Assembly (NCBI GenBank): GCA_000380705.1
Contig: AQYM01000031.1
Coordinates: 81,496 to 91,872, forward strand
Reading direction: 5' to 3'
Length of the DNA stretch: 10,377 nt
Source: Crenarchaeota archaeon SCGC AAA471-B05
Lineage (GTDB): Archaea; Thermoproteota; Thermoprotei; Gearchaeales; Gearchaeaceae
Below are positions 1-6,620 of the stretch, piece after piece (position 1 is the first letter of the stretch; every line of letters begins with the position of its first letter). The notes beneath the pieces were generated by a model. It worked only from the letters and a program-made list of their open reading frames with translations, was not told where the DNA came from and did no database searches. Both the position numbers and the translations under genes were made by a program.

Positions 1-1302
1 GAAGCAAATAAACCGAGGATTCCCTCTATAAAAGATATAATCAGAGCATATAAGACTAAAATAACTAGATGGAATAAAGATGATTTAAAACTTGATCCTG
101 ACAAAATAGGTTTAAGAGGATCTCCTACTTTTGTTAAAAAAGTGTTCCCACCACCTCCTAGGAAAAAAGGTCAAATATTTGACGGTAGAGATAAAGAAAG
201 AGAAGCTGTTAAGTGGCTTGTAGATAATTTATTAAAAATTAATGCCTTTGGAGAAAAAGTTGCAGAAAAATACGAAGAAGTTAAACCTTTGCCTATCGCA
301 TTAGATAAAACTAAACAATTTGGAGAAGTATGGTTCTACGTTGAACATCGTTATGGTAAAGCTGACCCAGTTTCATGGGAATTGTTAGGTGAAGCTAGAA
401 GATTATCGAGACTTTTAAACGTTAAATGCGCAGCAGTTATTATAGGATATAAAGTTGAACATTTAATTGAAGAAAGTGCTTCATACGGCGCAGATAAAAT
501 CTATTACGTAGACGATAAAATATACGAGGATTATAGAACAGAACCATATTCTTATGTTCTTACTGAACTTTGTTTAAAATATAAGCCCGAAATTTTATTA
601 ATGCCTGGAACACAAAACGGAAGAGATTTAGCTGGATATGCTGCTACTTTAATACCAACGGGTCTCGTCGCTGATGTAACCCAACTAGATATAGATCCAG
701 CTACTGGTATATTATTGGCTACTAGACCAGATTTTGGTGGCAATGAGATGAGTACAATAGTATGCCCAAAACATAAACCTCAAATGGCTACTATAAGACC
801 TAAAGTGTTTAAAATTCCCCCTAAAATACAAAATAACAACTATGAAGTAATTAAGGAGGAAATTAAAGTTCCAGAGGAAAAAATACATACCGAATTATTA
901 AAGTTTATTCCTAGAGAAAAAATAAGATTAGAGGAAGCCAATATAATAGTAGCTGTAGGAAAAGGGTTTGGTTCTCCTAAAAATCTCTATCTTGCGCAGG
1001 AATTTGCTAAGGTAATTAATGCAGAAATAGGAGCTACAAGAGCAGTTGTTTATTCAGGATGGCTACCTAAAGAAGTACAAATAGGTCAAACAGGTTTAAC
1101 CGTAAGACCAAGAATTTATTTTGCTATAGGAATTTCTGGAGCAATACAACATGTTGTTGGAATGCAAAATTCAGATGTTATAGTAGCTATAAACATAGAT
1201 CCCCAAGCCCCTATATTTAATGTAGCAGATTTTGGCATAATAGGAGATTTATTCAAAATTCTGCCATTATTAACTGAAGAGTTGAAAATCAGAAATAAAT
1301 AA
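1..1302 (+). CDS. Electron transfer flavoprotein, fused beta-alpha subunit (5' partial)
   Basis: The reading frame is open from the first base, so this is the 3' part (433 residues visible) of a longer gene. The first ~65 residues resemble the C-terminal end of EtfB ([11 protein letters not shown] followed by a proline-rich stretch). A linker follows, and from about residue 107 comes EtfA: an N-terminal Rossmann-like domain ([20 protein letters not shown]) and the C-terminal FAD-binding domain with GQTG (about 362-365), GISGAIQH (about 377-384) and NIDPQAPIF (about 398-406). ETF is a soluble FAD heterodimer that takes electrons from dehydrogenases; beta-alpha fusions occur in Sulfolobales-type archaea. 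The stop TAA shares one base with the ATG of fixC (TAATG), and fixX follows, so the partner is an ETF:quinone oxidoreductase. Whether this ETF bifurcates electrons from NADH cannot be judged without the missing EtfB part. Confidence 0.93.
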   Translation, partial: EANKPRIPSIKDIIRAYKTKITRWNKDDLKLDPDKIGLRGSPTFVKKVFPPPPRKKGQIFDGRDKEREAVKWLVDNLLKINAFGEKVAEKYEEVKPLPIALDKTKQFGEVWFYVEHRYGKADPVSWELLGEARRLSRLLNVKCAAVIIGYKVEHLIEESASYGADKIYYVDDKIYEDYRTEPYSYVLTELCLKYKPEILLMPGTQNGRDLAGYAATLIPTGLVADVTQLDIDPATGILLATRPDFGGNEMSTIVCPKHKPQMATIRPKVFKIPPKIQNNNYEVIKEEIKVPEEKIHTELLKFIPREKIRLEEANIIVAVGKGFGSPKNLYLAQEFAKVINAEIGATRAVVYSGWLPKEVQIGQTGLTVRPRIYFAIGISGAIQHVVGMQNSDVIVAINIDPQAPIFNVADFGIIGDLFKILPLLTEELKIRNK

Positions 1303-2591
1303 TGACAGAAAAATTTGATGTAGTCATAGTAGGAGCAGGACCAGCAGGAATTTCCGCTGCTATTACTACAGCAAGGGCAAAATTAAATACATTAGTAATA
1401 GAAAGAGGGAACATACCAGGAGAGAAAAATATTTTCGGAGGAATAATTTTTAGACATGCTTTTGAAAAACTTGTCCCTAATTTTGTAAAAGTAGCACCTC
1501 TTGAAAGAAAGGTCATAGAATATCAGTATTGGTTATTAACCGAGAATTCATGTTTAAAAATAATTTTCAGAGACGATTATTTCAAAGATAAACCCAGCGG
1601 TTATACTGCTTTAAGAGCAAAGTTTGATTCGTGGTATGCAAAAGTTGCAGAGGAAGCAGGTGCAATAATAATTACAAGAACTACAGCGTTAAAACCGATA
1701 ATTAAAGATAACCAAGTTATTGGAGTTGAAACTGACCGAGGTGAAGTATATGCAAATATAGTTATTGCTGCCGATGGAGTAAATTCTCTGATGGCCAAAC
1801 ATGCTGGACTTTATAAAAGAAGAAAACCTAATCAAGTTGCTTTAGGTGTCAAAGAAGTAATTGAGATTCATAGAACAAAAATAGAGGAAACTTTTAATTT
1901 AGGTATCGATGAAGGAGTTGCATGTATAATGTATGGCGGACCATTAAGAGGTATGACAGGCGGAGGATTTTTATATACAAACAGGGATAGTTTATCATTA
2001 GGTTTTGGGGCTTTACTTATAGATATAGCTAATAGCGGAAAGAGACCAAATAAAATTCTAGAAGAATTAAAAAACCATCCTTCTATTTATCCTTATATTA
2101 AAGATGGAAATCTTAAAGAATACTCAGCCCATCTTATTCCGGAAGGAGGTTATGATGCTATACCTCAATTATACACAAACGGTATGTTAGTAGCTGGAGA
2201 TGCTGCTATGTTCGTTAATGTTTTAGAATTCAGGGGGACAGATTATGCAGTAGAATCAGGGATATGCGCAGGAAAAACTGCGATTTTAGCTCATAAGGTA
2301 AAAGATTTTTCAGCTAATACGTTGAAGTATTATAAAAAATTATTGGAAAATAGTTTTGTATTAGCGGATTTGAAGAAATTCAGAAGAATTCCTCATATAA
2401 TTGAGAAAAATAAAGCTTTATTTACCGTATATCCTGAAATAATAAGAGATGTTTTTAGAATATGGCATTCAGTAAACGAAGAACCTGGAAAATTAAAAAT
2501 AAAAAAAATACAAAAAACTATATTTTCTAAAAGGAATCCAGTAATTCTTATTAAGGACTTAGTTGAATTAATTAGAGGTGTAATATTTTAA
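1302..2591 (+). CDS. fixC: FixC-like ETF:quinone oxidoreductase flavoprotein subunit
   Basis: A 429-residue FAD-dependent oxidoreductase of the FixC/ETF-QO family. It begins with a dinucleotide-binding motif [15 protein letters not shown] (residues 6-20) with the ribose-binding acid at E34 (VIERG). It carries the mid-protein ADG element (157-159) and the C-terminal [11 protein letters not shown] motif (299-306). Family members accept electrons from ETF and pass them to membrane quinone; I see no transmembrane helix, so any membrane contact would be peripheral. The iron-sulfur domain that is fused in mitochondrial ETF-QO is here the separate next gene, fixX. The ATG overlaps the etfBA stop by one base and the stop overlaps the fixX ATG by one base. 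No clear Shine-Dalgarno precedes this start, so translation probably depends on coupling to etfBA. Confidence 0.93.
   Translation: MTEKFDVVIVGAGPAGISAAITTARAKLNTLVIERGNIPGEKNIFGGIIFRHAFEKLVPNFVKVAPLERKVIEYQYWLLTENSCLKIIFRDDYFKDKPSGYTALRAKFDSWYAKVAEEAGAIIITRTTALKPIIKDNQVIGVETDRGEVYANIVIAADGVNSLMAKHAGLYKRRKPNQVALGVKEVIEIHRTKIEETFNLGIDEGVACIMYGGPLRGMTGGGFLYTNRDSLSLGFGALLIDIANSGKRPNKILEELKNHPSIYPYIKDGNLKEYSAHLIPEGGYDAIPQLYTNGMLVAGDAAMFVNVLEFRGTDYAVESGICAGKTAILAHKVKDFSANTLKYYKKLLENSFVLADLKKFRRIPHIIEKNKALFTVYPEIIRDVFRIWHSVNEEPGKLKIKKIQKTIFSKRNPVILIKDLVELIRGVIF
2575..2580 (+). promoter_or_regulatory. Shine-Dalgarno sequence for fixX
   Basis: GAGGTG lies 10 bases before the fixX ATG, inside the end of fixC. 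It fits the anti-Shine-Dalgarno sequence expected in crenarchaeal 16S rRNA. It supports the ATG at 2591 and independent re-initiation of fixX within the operon. Confidence 0.7.
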
Positions 2592-2920
2592 TGAAAGAAA
2601 CAGCGTTAAAGAAAGGTAGTTTGCCTTTATGGAAACTCGAAGAAAATTCCAGAGTAGAACCTAAACTATTTCTTGCAAGATATAAGAGAGATGATATTTC
2701 CCATTTAACTATAAAAGATAACGCAGTTTGTTTAAAATGTACAAGAAAACCATGTATAATAGTTTGTCCTGCTGATGTATATAAATTTGAAGAAGAAAGA
2801 TTAATAGTAGCTTACGATAATTGTGTAGAATGTGGTAGTTGTTATATAATATGCCCTTATGAAAATATAGAATTTAGATATCCAAGATGGGGAAAAGGAA
2901 TTGGTTATAGATATGGATAG
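2591..2920 (+). CDS. fixX: FixX-like ferredoxin subunit with eight cluster cysteines
   Basis: A 109-residue ferredoxin-like protein, the iron-sulfur partner of FixC. Cysteines fall as C47-x2-C50-x4-C55-x3-C59-P and C78-x2-C81-x2-C84-x3-C88-P, enough for two [4Fe-4S] clusters, whereas the ETF-QO iron-sulfur domain and E. coli FixX as I recall it fit a single cluster. The C-terminal block YPRWGKGIGYRYG matches the conserved end of FixX (YPRG...FRYG), which separates it from a generic ferredoxin. The first ~40 residues are basic and carry no recognised motif. It starts inside the stop of fixC (TAATG) with a good Shine-Dalgarno upstream. Expected role: relay of electrons between the ETF/FixC flavins and quinone, or to ferredoxin if the complex is bifurcating. 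Confidence 0.92.
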   Translation: MKETALKKGSLPLWKLEENSRVEPKLFLARYKRDDISHLTIKDNAVCLKCTRKPCIIVCPADVYKFEEERLIVAYDNCVECGSCYIICPYENIEFRYPRWGKGIGYRYG

Positions 2921-2950
2921 TTTCTTTATATTATTCAATATATTTTTATT
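2921..2950 (+). terminator. T-rich probable end of the etfBA-fixCX transcript
   Basis: Just after the fixX stop come several T-rich stretches (TTTCTTT, then ATATTTTTATT) with no hairpin that I can see. Crenarchaeal termination commonly uses such poly-T tracts. The position fits a transcript end before the malate dehydrogenase promoter, but the whole 98-base gap is AT-rich, so this is weak. Confidence 0.3.
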
Positions 2951-2987
2951 ATAAATTATTTAAATATATAATTTTTATTACGATTAT

Positions 2988-2996
2988 TTTTTATAA
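2988..2996 (+). promoter_or_regulatory. TATA box of the malate dehydrogenase gene
   Basis: TTTTTATAA is centred about 27 bases before the ATG at 3019. That is the distance expected if transcription starts at or next to the start codon, as is usual for leaderless Sulfolobales genes. No Shine-Dalgarno precedes the ATG, in agreement. A second AT-rich run near 2959-2971 could act instead. Confidence 0.45.
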
Positions 2997-3018
2997 TAGT
3001 CTTAATATTAATACATTA

Positions 3019-3957
3019 ATGTCGGTAAGAAAAATTTCAATAATAGGTTCTGGAAGACTGGGAAGTTTTACTGGATATGAAATAGTTTATAGAGAATTAG
3101 CAAAAGAAGTTGTACTAATAGATATAATTCAGAATTTACCTCAAGGGGAAGCAATGGACTTAAATCAAATGGCATCTGAAAAGGGAAAATCTGTGTTAGT
3201 AAAAGGTTCAAATGATTATAAAGATATCAGCGATTCAGATATTGTAGTTATTACAGCAGGATTTGCAAGAAAACCAGGAATGACTCGATTGGATTTGTTA
3301 AAACAAAATGCTCCTATAGTTAGGGATGTAGCCTTACAAATAGCCAAATATGCCCCCAATTCAATAGTTATAACAGTAACAAATCCAATGGACGTTATGA
3401 CTTATATAACATATAAAATTACAGGATTTCCTAAGGAAAGAGTAATAGGGATGGGAGGACAATTGGATTCTGCAAGATATAGAGAAATATTAGCTAATAT
3501 ATTCAATGTTTCAAGAAATTCTGTAAAAGCCTTAGTTATAGGAGAACACGGAGAAAATATGTTACCATTAGCAAGGTTTTCGTATGTTGGAGGAATCAGG
3601 GTTAGCGATTTATTATCATTGGAAAAAATTAAAGAAGCAGAAGAAGCTACAAGAAAAATAGCTGCAGAAGTGATAGCTTTAAAAGGAGCAACGGTTTTCG
3701 CACCTGTCAGTTGTATAGCTAGTTTAATAGAGGCTATAGTAAAAGATACAAAAGAAATAATTCCCGTTTCAGCTTATCTAAATGGAGAGTATGGTTTAAA
3801 CGACTTATGTATAGGTGTACCAGCAGTAATCGGAAAAAAAGGAATAGAGAAAATTTTTGAACTTAATTTAAATGAAGAAGAAAAATTAAGATTTTATAAA
3901 GGAGCTGAGATAATTAAAAATGCAATAAATGAACTGAGACAACTTGCGATAATTTAA
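3019..3957 (+). CDS. mdh: Malate dehydrogenase (LDH/MDH superfamily)
   Basis: A 312-residue NAD-dependent 2-hydroxyacid dehydrogenase, normal length for the family. The Rossmann motif GSGRLGSFTG is at 10-19, and D35 at the end of the second strand favours NAD over NADP. The active-site loop GFARKPGMTRLDL (81-93) supplies R84 and R90; Arg rather than Gln in this loop points to malate/oxaloacetate, not lactate/pyruvate. N122 (VTNPMDV), D150 and R153 (QLDSARYR) and the proton-relay H177 (IGEHGENMLP) complete the catalytic set. It interconverts malate and oxaloacetate in the citric acid cycle in the cytoplasm. It lies 98 bases after fixX with its own likely TATA box, so it is probably a separate transcript; the UPF0173 gene follows after 25 bases. 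Confidence 0.95.
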   Translation: MSVRKISIIGSGRLGSFTGYEIVYRELAKEVVLIDIIQNLPQGEAMDLNQMASEKGKSVLVKGSNDYKDISDSDIVVITAGFARKPGMTRLDLLKQNAPIVRDVALQIAKYAPNSIVITVTNPMDVMTYITYKITGFPKERVIGMGGQLDSARYREILANIFNVSRNSVKALVIGEHGENMLPLARFSYVGGIRVSDLLSLEKIKEAEEATRKIAAEVIALKGATVFAPVSCIASLIEAIVKDTKEIIPVSAYLNGEYGLNDLCIGVPAVIGKKGIEKIFELNLNEEEKLRFYKGAEIIKNAINELRQLAII

Positions 3958-3982
3958 TACTTTTTAAAAATATTATTTAATT

Positions 3983-4651
3983 ATGCCATTTGAATACAAA
4001 GGAATTAGTATAACATGGTTGGGACATGACTCGTTTAAAATTAAATACGCAGATAAAATAATATACATAGATCCTTATAAATTAAAGAAGCATGAAAAAG
4101 ATGCAAGTATAATATTAATAACCCATAACCATTTTGATCATTTAAGTCCCGAAGATATAAAGAAAATAGCCACAGATAATACTATTTTTGTAGCCCCTCA
4201 TGAATGCAAAAGCGAAATAGATAAGTTTAAACCCAATAAAAAATACTACGTGAATCCCGGCGATGAAATAGTGATAGATGATATTAAAGTAAAGGCTGTA
4301 AGAGCATATAATATAAATAAGTTTAGAAGTCCTGGTCAAGTCTTTCATCCAAAGGAAGATAATAAAGTAGGTTATGTATTATATTTAGGTGAAGTATCAA
4401 TATATCATGCAGGCGATACAGATAATATACCTGAAATAAGAGACCTAAACCCAACAATAGCTTTGTTACCTGTAAGCGGTACTTATGTTATGACAAGAGA
4501 AGAAGCTGTTCAAGCTCTAAAGGATATTAAACCTAAAATAGCTATACCAATGCATTATGGTACCATAGTTGGATCAGAAGAAGATGCAATTTATTTTAAG
4601 AATAATGCTCCCAAAGAAGTAGAAATCCATGTACTTAAACCTTACGAGTAA
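3983..4651 (+). CDS. UPF0173-type metal-dependent hydrolase (metallo-beta-lactamase fold)
   Basis: A 222-residue protein of the UlaG/UPF0173 branch of the metallo-beta-lactamase superfamily, near the usual length of that family. The metal site is THNHFDH (H48, H50, D52, H53), with further ligands H142 and D145 (IYHAGDTDN) and H191 (PMHYGT). The FHPK loop (121-124) before the GYVL strand is typical of UPF0173. The N-terminal ITWLGHDSFKI strand is also characteristic and fixes the start. The fold catalyses hydrolysis, often of phosphoesters, but no substrate is known to me for this subgroup. It starts 25 bases after the malate dehydrogenase stop and is probably co-transcribed. A TTTTTAAAAA run at 3961-3970 sits too close to the ATG for a standard leaderless promoter. 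Confidence 0.9.
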   Translation: MPFEYKGISITWLGHDSFKIKYADKIIYIDPYKLKKHEKDASIILITHNHFDHLSPEDIKKIATDNTIFVAPHECKSEIDKFKPNKKYYVNPGDEIVIDDIKVKAVRAYNINKFRSPGQVFHPKEDNKVGYVLYLGEVSIYHAGDTDNIPEIRDLNPTIALLPVSGTYVMTREEAVQALKDIKPKIAIPMHYGTIVGSEEDAIYFKNNAPKEVEIHVLKPYE

Positions 4652-4676
4652 ATCTTCCACTCTAAGAGCAAGACTT

Positions 4677-5648
4677 TCAATCTTTGTAACTCTTTAGAAT
4701 TTTAGACACTAAGAATTCATTAGAAACATTCCTCCCCGTCAATATCACCACAACATTGCTATTTTTTTCTATTTTACTATTATAAAGATAAGCAAATGCT
4801 GAAGCTCCTGTTGGTTCCAATAAAAGTCTTTCTTTTTTAAATAGATCTAAAGTTGCTTTGATAATATTGGATTCTGATACCAATTCTATCTTGTCAACAT
4901 AATTTTTAATTAGATCAAAGGCATAATTACCAACAGTTCTTACAGCTATACCTTCTGCAATTGTTTTTGCTTTATTTATTTTAATTATTTTATTCTTTTT
5001 TAAAGCAAGATAAACAGAAGGAGCATTTTTGGATTGTACCCCAATTATTTTTATTTTCTTATTTAAATTCTTTAAAACAAAAGATATTCCTGCAATCAAC
5101 CCGCCACCTCCTACAGGAACTACTACGTAGTCTATATCTTTGAATTGCTCATAAATCTCCAATCCTAAAGTAGCTTGTCCTTCTATAACTTTTAAATCAT
5201 CATAGGAATGAATGAATGAAGCATCATTACGTTGGGAATATTCTATAGCATACTTTGTTGCATCATCAGAATATTTTCCCTTTCTTATAATTTCTGCTCC
5301 AAAAAATTTCATTAAATTTATTTTATATTTGGTTCCTATTTTGGGAACGAAAACTACGGATTTTAAACCTAAAATCTTAGCAAAATAAGCTACAGCTATT
5401 CCATGGTTTCCACTAGATGCTGTTACCAATGTTTTAATTTTTGTTCCTTTTTCTATTTCACTCATAACTTTGTTAGATACACCACGTATTTTAAAAGAGC
5501 CTACCTTTTGCAAAAAATCACATTTGAAATATACGTTATAACCAAATTTTTCTGAAAAAAATTCCGATTTAAAAAGAGGCGTTTCAATGATAAAATTTTT
5601 AATTCTTTCTTTTGCTCTCCTTACTTCCTCAAGATTTAAATATGTCAT
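4677..5648 (-). CDS. Threonine/serine ammonia-lyase-like PLP enzyme (fold type II)
   Basis: A 323-residue PLP enzyme of the threonine dehydratase/serine racemase group. The Schiff-base lysine is K53 in GSFKIRG (50-56). The substrate loop is SSGNHG (78-83), the phosphate-binding loop is GGGGL (180-184), and LLEPTGA (276-282) and LTGRN (303-307) are near the C-terminus. The last motif is usually SGGN; Thr keeps the hydroxyl that contacts the pyridine nitrogen, but Arg in third place is uncommon. There is no C-terminal ACT domain, so it resembles the catabolic or allosterically insensitive type. The expected reaction is deamination of L-threonine to 2-oxobutyrate (isoleucine precursor) or of serine to pyruvate; serine racemase or hydroxyaspartate dehydratase activity cannot be excluded. 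It converges with the UPF0173 gene (25-base gap) and is divergent from the 5703 gene. Confidence 0.88.
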   Translation of the reverse strand: MTYLNLEEVRRAKERIKNFIIETPLFKSEFFSEKFGYNVYFKCDFLQKVGSFKIRGVSNKVMSEIEKGTKIKTLVTASSGNHGIAVAYFAKILGLKSVVFVPKIGTKYKINLMKFFGAEIIRKGKYSDDATKYAIEYSQRNDASFIHSYDDLKVIEGQATLGLEIYEQFKDIDYVVVPVGGGGLIAGISFVLKNLNKKIKIIGVQSKNAPSVYLALKKNKIIKINKAKTIAEGIAVRTVGNYAFDLIKNYVDKIELVSESNIIKATLDLFKKERLLLEPTGASAFAYLYNSKIEKNSNVVVILTGRNVSNEFLVSKILKSYKD

Positions 5649-5702
5649 ATATAAATATATTTAAGGGAAATTTTCATATATCAGATTATTTAGAGAAAAA
5701 TA
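5649..5702. promoter_or_regulatory. Divergent promoter region
   Basis: Only 54 bases separate the start codons of the dehydratase (-) and the small protein (+). A near-symmetrical CATATATC core (5675-5682) is centred about 24 bases before the ATG at 5703 and about 30 bases before the ATG at 5648, so it could serve as TATA box in one or both directions. A second AT-rich run (5651-5664) lies too close to 5648 for that gene and about 45 bases from 5703. Neither start has a Shine-Dalgarno, in keeping with leaderless transcripts. Confidence 0.4.
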
Positions 5703-5975
5703 ATGGAATTGGAAAAAAGATCCGACCTGACAGCAAGAAGAATTAAAGTTTCTGATGAAGAACTAATACAAATTATCGATAAATATGTTAAAAGAGTAGA
5801 AATGGCTATGATAAGTAAACCTCATGTAAAACTTATGATACCTTTGGGTCCTCAGAATATAGAAACATTTAAAAAAATAGTAAAGGAAAAATTAGGTGTA
5901 GAAATCGAATGTAAAGCTGTAACTTCAGCAAATAATCTTTTTGCAGTAACAATAAAAAATAAAAAAATTAAATAG
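5703..5975 (+). CDS. Small hypothetical protein, alpha/beta, basic
   Basis: I do not recognise this 90-residue protein. It is lysine-rich with no signal peptide, membrane segment or cysteine motif (one Cys at 70). The pattern suggests a short alpha/beta domain: a strand around RRIKV (12-16), a long helix from about 17 to 38, a strand KLMIPLG (43-49), a helix from about 52 to 65 (TFKKIVKEKLG), and a final beta pair (VEIECKAV and FAVTIKNK). The start ATG has a TATA-like core about 24 bases upstream, fitting a leaderless transcript. The gene is divergent from the dehydratase, and its last 8 bases overlap the 3' end of the opposite-strand coiled-coil ORF. A nucleic-acid role is possible from the charge but is only a guess. 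Confidence 0.7.
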   Translation: MELEKRSDLTARRIKVSDEELIQIIDKYVKRVEMAMISKPHVKLMIPLGPQNIETFKKIVKEKLGVEIECKAVTSANNLFAVTIKNKKIK

Positions 5976-6213
5976 ACAGAGATCTTTTTAAATTTTCATT
6001 TAATTGATTAATATTTTCAATATAACTTGTTATTTCTTTTTTATATTTTTCAATTATTTCTTTATATTTTAATATTTCATTTTTATTTTTATTAATTTCT
6101 TCTTCATATTCCTTTAATTTATTTTCATAATATATTTTTAAATCTTCTTTATCTTTTTTTAAATTAGAAATGATTTCTTCATATTCTTTTTTAAGTTGGT
6201 CTAATTTTAACAT
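5968..6213 (-). CDS. Coiled-coil ORF (third segment of the split gene)
   Basis: Eighty-one residues, almost wholly a charged coiled coil rich in Lys, Glu, Ile, Leu and Tyr (for example LKKEYEEI, NKLKEYEEEI), ending in a short tail LKRSLSI. It has no enzyme motif or membrane segment. Its ATG lies 23 bases inside the end of the preceding ORF, without a Shine-Dalgarno. Its heptads continue those at the end of that ORF, so I read it as the C-terminal part of the same protein rather than an independent gene. Its stop overlaps the 3' end of the convergent gene at 5703-5975 by 8 bases. If translated separately it would be a small oligomerising helix. Confidence 0.55.
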   Translation of the reverse strand: MLKLDQLKKEYEEIISNLKKDKEDLKIYYENKLKEYEEEINKNKNEILKYKEIIEKYKKEITSYIENINQLNENLKRSLSI

Positions 6214-6469
6214 TTAATTCAGTAATTTTATTTTTATACTCTTCTACCATTCTTTCATAAAAGGCTCTAATTTCTTCTTCTGGAACATACTTATCAATTT
6301 TTGGTTTAGAAAAAATTAGTTTATTTTGCTCCTTATCATAACTTACTTCAACAGTGATTCTTATTAGATCACTTTTAGATAGTTTTAGCTCTTCAACTAA
6401 ATAGCTATATAAGTTTTTGTTAAAATCAGCTACGTCTCTTAAAATAACATCTCTAGGAACATCTTTCAT
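6191..6469 (-). CDS. Hypothetical protein (middle segment of the split gene)
   Basis: Ninety-two residues. The first ~30 are helical (VADFNKNLYSYLVEELKLSK, 13-32). A beta hairpin with DLIRITVEVSY (34-44) and KLIFSKPKIDKY (50-61) follows, then a helix from about residue 64 that begins a coiled coil (AFYERMVEEYKNKITEL), and a short out-of-register end VKIRPT. The LxKxDLIRI...V..D..K..F.KPKI pattern is what suggests the archaeal DUF2258-type family to me; this is from memory. The ATG lies within the stop of the 30-codon ORF (ATGA overlap), with no Shine-Dalgarno. Upstream, its frame stays open only as far as a TAG at 6490-6488, so it has no promoter-proximal start of its own. Confidence 0.65.
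   Translation of the reverse strand: MKDVPRDVILRDVADFNKNLYSYLVEELKLSKSDLIRITVEVSYDKEQNKLIFSKPKIDKYVPEEEIRAFYERMVEEYKNKITELNVKIRPT
6205..6208 (-). other. Frame-change site 2 (AAAA run)
   Basis: On the minus strand the bases read GTT AAA ATT in the middle ORF and TTA AAA TTA in the downstream frame. A lysine codon AAA can therefore be read in both frames by sliding one base forward over AAAA. Loss of one A would fuse the two ORFs. Confidence 0.5.
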
Positions 6470-6558
6470 TCTACTAGAGCCAACTTTCTAAGCCGGTCAG
6501 CAAAAATAGCGGTAGTTATCACAGCGGTCTTTAAAGTATAAGTTACTAAGCTATTCAT
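6466..6558 (-). CDS. 30-residue ORF (first segment of the split gene)
   Basis: A short ORF starting MNSLVTYTLKTAVITT and ending FADRLRKLALVE. It is easily missed because of its length. Three things support translation: a strong TATA box about 24 bases before its ATG (leaderless distance), a stop that overlaps the next ATG as ATGA, and a sequence that continues sensibly into the middle ORF after a one-base correction. The TAVITTAIFADRLRK stretch resembles the opening strand-helix of the archaeal DUF2258-like proteins as I remember them. The DNA here is visibly richer in G and C than its surroundings, as conserved coding sequence in this genome tends to be. It is either the true N-terminus of the composite protein or a leader peptide coupled to it. 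Confidence 0.55.
   Translation of the reverse strand: MNSLVTYTLKTAVITTAIFADRLRKLALVE
6485..6487 (-). other. Frame-change site 1 (A AAG)
   Basis: On the minus strand the bases read CTT AGA AAG TTG in the 30-codon ORF. A one-base backward slip at A AAG moves Lys AAG to Lys AAA and continues as GTT GGC TCT, leading in frame into the middle ORF. One extra A would do the same permanently. Confidence 0.45.
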
Positions 6559-6577
6559 ATTTTTAAATGTTTTACAT

Positions 6578-6586
6578 TATATAAAA
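6578..6586 (-). promoter_or_regulatory. TATA box of the split-gene locus
   Basis: The minus strand reads TTTTATATA here, inside TTTTTTTATATAATG. The centre is about 24 bases before the ATG at 6558. No comparable box lies at this distance from the ATGs at 6469 or 6213. This places the natural gene start at the 30-codon ORF. The T-run may also end the upstream amidohydrolase transcript. Confidence 0.55.
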
Positions 6587-6620
6587 AAATAAATAATTAT
6601 TAATAACTTCTCAAAAAGAA

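Larger units (their letters stand above)
5968..6558 (-). pseudogene. Composite locus: one 196-residue gene split into three frames (frameshifted or programmed)
   Basis: Three overlapping minus-strand ORFs (6558-6466, 6469-6191, 6213-5968) read as consecutive pieces of one protein. Adding one base at the AAA run (6487-6485) joins ORF 1 to ORF 2 through ...FADRLRK-VGSSR-MKDVP. Removing one base at the AAAA run (6208-6205) joins ORF 2 to ORF 3 through ...TELNVK-LDQLKKEY. The joined product is 196 residues: a basic N-terminal segment, an alpha/beta domain to about residue 90, then a long coiled coil. Hydrophobic a/d positions keep one heptad register across the second joint. The two changes cancel, so ORFs 1 and 3 share a frame. 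The domain order resembles what I remember of the archaeal DUF2258 family, at low confidence. Alternatives are gene decay, sequence error, programmed -1/+1 shifting at lysine codons, or three coupled subunits. Confidence 0.6.

Noticed and set aside
142..144. GTG as the start of the ETF gene
   Set aside because: The same frame is open back to base 1 and encodes a recognisable EtfB C-terminus, so the GTG is an internal valine codon.
3019..3957. Lactate dehydrogenase
   Set aside because: The substrate-specificity loop has Arg (ARKPGMTR), the malate dehydrogenase residue.
3961..3970. Own promoter for the UPF0173 gene at TTTTTAAAAA
   Set aside because: Its centre is only about 17-20 bases before the ATG, too near for the usual 24-28 base spacing; co-transcription with mdh is simpler.
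5703..5975. Alba-type chromatin protein
   Set aside because: Size and charge fit, but the conserved Alba motifs (GKKPVMNYV-like start and the following glycine-rich loop) are absent.
6466..6558. A C/D box or other small RNA in this GC-richer patch (GTGATAA and CTGA on the minus strand)
   Set aside because: The C-like and D-like boxes are too close together and imperfect, and the patch is explained by a coding frame that continues the downstream protein.
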